From: an uncultured Clostridium sp.
GTDB lineage: Bacteria > Bacillota > Clostridia > TANB77 > CAG-508
Assembly (NCBI GenBank): GCA_900557475.1
Contig: USTA01000003.1
Location: 1 to 16,083, forward strand
Length of the DNA stretch: 16,083 nucleotides
Direction: 5' to 3'
Part shown: in pieces, positions 14,641 through 16,083 of the stretch
How the letters are laid out: each line of letters begins with the position of its first letter
How positions within the stretch are numbered: the stretch's first letter is position 1
Notes under the pieces: model-generated
Told to the model about the DNA's origin: nothing
Seen by the model: the letters and a program-made list of their open reading frames with translations, nothing else
Database searches by the model: none
Made by a program: the position numbers and the translations under genes

Positions 14641-16083
14641 CATATGTTTTTTAGTATTTTTTCAATATATTCTTTTGTAATTTCAGGCCAATAGAAATCG
14701 GCTTTATCTAAAAATTTCAAAGTAAATGTATTTGTAATTTTTAAGTTGGTTTTATATAATAGTTGTTTATCTTTATTCAAATCATTTAAAAGTACACTTA
14801 CTTTATCAGAATTTGAACTATTAAACAAAACATTATTTAAATGTCTATTAAATATAAAATCATCTACTACACTTATATCATATCCTAAATTGTTTAAATA
14901 TTCAATAAATTTCTGTATAAATAAATGTTTCGAATTATATAAATGTAATACAGACATTGGAGAAGTGTAGTATTTCATACAAACAACTATTGACTCAGCA
15001 ATTTTATCAACAGGACTAAACTCAACATATTTATCTAGTAAAGAAAGAGGAATTTCTTTTAGATAAATGAATGCTTTTAGCCTATTTAAGAACGCATTAT
15101 CATTACTGTTTTCTTGAAATTTTCCGTCGCTATATCTATTTGTAATATTTCCAATTCTAAGGATGACACCTTTTAATTTTTTAGAAGAGATTTCATCTAA
15201 AATAAATTTTTCTGCTTCAAACTTACTTCTAACATAAACATTATCTAGAGGTTGCTTTATAAATAGGTTAGTTTCTCCAAAAGAAATAATCTTATTTAAC
15301 TTAAAAGTACTAGGTACACCAGTTAAAGTATTTCCAGAAACACTGATTGTTGATGTATGGTATAGTTCCTTATTAAATTCTTCACAAAATTTTACTAGAT
15401 TTTTAGCACCAGTAACATTAATCTTTTCAAAATCTTTATAATAGCCGTAATGTTTAACAGAAGCGGCACAGTTAATAACAGAAGATACTTCTTTTCCAAG
15501 AAAATTGTATATTTCGTTAGAAACCTTAAATTTATCATTTGTTATATCTCCAGATATAACGAAAAGTCTGGTTCCAAATAAGTTACTTAAATCACTACCA
15601 AAATAATATTGGAATTTTCTCTTTAACTTATTTTCAGGAGAAGTACTAGGGTCTTCTCTTATTAAACAATAGATTTTGATATCATCTATTTTTAATAACT
15701 CAGCAAGAACATGAATTCCTAAAAATCCAGTAGCACCAACTAACAAAACATTTTTGATGATTTTTTGTTTTAACTTTAATGCTCCAAAAGCAGAATTTTT
15801 CTTAAGCAGTTTATCTATTTTCTTAAAATCCTTAGGTGTATATGTTGGTAAGTTTTCGGTAGTAGAGTTATTTTCAACAAAATTAGCCAAGTCATGAATA
15901 GTGTTATTTTTAAATATATCACCATAATTCACAGTAATATTGTTTTTCATCAGCTCAATTTGCATTTTTAAAGCAGATAGTGAATCCCCACCAATATCGA
16001 AGAAATTATCTTCAGTACTAATTTCTTCAAGAGAAAGAATATCTCTCCAAATATTTAATATTTTACTTTCTAGTTCTGATTTA
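14640..16083 (-). CDS. Nonribosomal peptide synthetase, C-terminal carrier and thioester-reductase domains (partial, runs off right edge)
   Basis: The open frame continues to the window edge (first full codon ends at 16082), giving 480 residues of a larger protein. The first internal ATG (15965) is not the start, because the sequence before it is coding. Residues about 4-70 are a peptidyl-carrier domain with the phosphopantetheine site FFDIGGDSLSALK (S34, codon 15983-15981). After a linker comes an NAD(P)H-dependent reductase domain (about 108-480): Rossmann motif GATGFLG (116-122), STISVSG around 244-250, and the catalytic pair in YVRSK (Y283, K287). Such R domains release the thioester-bound peptide as an aldehyde or alcohol, and dipeptide aldehydes often cyclise to pyrazinones. 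The adenylation and condensation domains must lie beyond the edge, so the amino acids used cannot be predicted. A stand-alone carrier-reductase or a lipid-type carboxylate reductase is a less likely alternative. Confidence 0.88.
   Translation of the reverse strand, partial: KSELESKILNIWRDILSLEEISTEDNFFDIGGDSLSALKMQIELMKNNITVNYGDIFKNNTIHDLANFVENNSTTENLPTYTPKDFKKIDKLLKKNSAFGALKLKQKIIKNVLLVGATGFLGIHVLAELLKIDDIKIYCLIREDPSTSPENKLKRKFQYYFGSDLSNLFGTRLFVISGDITNDKFKVSNEIYNFLGKEVSSVINCAASVKHYGYYKDFEKINVTGAKNLVKFCEEFNKELYHTSTISVSGNTLTGVPSTFKLNKIISFGETNLFIKQPLDNVYVRSKFEAEKFILDEISSKKLKGVILRIGNITNRYSDGKFQENSNDNAFLNRLKAFIYLKEIPLSLLDKYVEFSPVDKIAESIVVCMKYYTSPMSVLHLYNSKHLFIQKFIEYLNNLGYDISVVDDFIFNRHLNNVLFNSSNSDKVSVLLNDLNKDKQLLYKTNLKITNTFTLKFLDKADFYWPEITKEYIEKILKNI

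Overview
The window is AT-rich (A/T-heavy third codon positions, many AAA/ATA/GAA codons), uses strong AGGAGG-type ribosome binding sites, and carries Gram-positive markers: a sortase-type surface protein, a YdjI/YdjG-like membrane-stress pair, a YkpA/YbiT-like ABC-F protein and a Mbeg1-like (DUF2974) protein. This suggests a low-GC Firmicute, most likely a clostridium-like, possibly gut-associated, bacterium. The species cannot be named from this sequence. There is no rRNA, tRNA, CRISPR array, transposase or phage gene.

Layout. (1) 99-4724, plus strand: four closely spaced envelope genes. They encode an SPFH/band-7 protein with a SHOCT tail, a double zinc-ribbon membrane protein, a four-helix membrane protein, and a secreted Big_2-domain protein with an IPQTGE sorting signal. 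A hairpin terminator follows. (2) 4901-7487, plus: a NitT/TauT/NMT1-type ABC importer (ATPase, permease, substrate-binding protein). The permease is split by a +1 frameshift. A bidirectional terminator separates it from (3) 7567-7815, minus: a small five-cysteine protein with its own sigma-A promoter. (4) 7976-11658, plus, from a good extended -10 promoter: a DUF2974 alpha/beta-hydrolase-like protein whose 3' end is frameshifted, a CorA-type transporter, and an ABC-F ATPase. A perfect 14-bp hairpin ends this unit. (5) 11729-16083, minus: the carrier and terminal reductase domains of a nonribosomal peptide synthetase entering from the right edge. They are followed after 10 nt by a 7TM-PAS histidine kinase, and after 36 nt by a receiver/HD-GYP response regulator.

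The most interesting part is region 5. An NRPS with a reductive release domain, whose products are typically peptide aldehydes, alcohols or cyclised pyrazinones, appears to be co-transcribed with a membrane sensor kinase and a response regulator whose output is a predicted cyclic-di-GMP phosphodiesterase. This could be a synthesis-and-sensing circuit in which a small nonribosomal product controls c-di-GMP. That is inference from gene order and spacing.

Two genes (permease and DUF2974) each carry one apparent extra base, and each is restored to family-like sequence by removing it. These could be real mutations or assembly/sequencing errors. Several starts were moved from the longest reading frame to an ATG with a proper ribosome binding site (4901, 7815, 10078, 12781).
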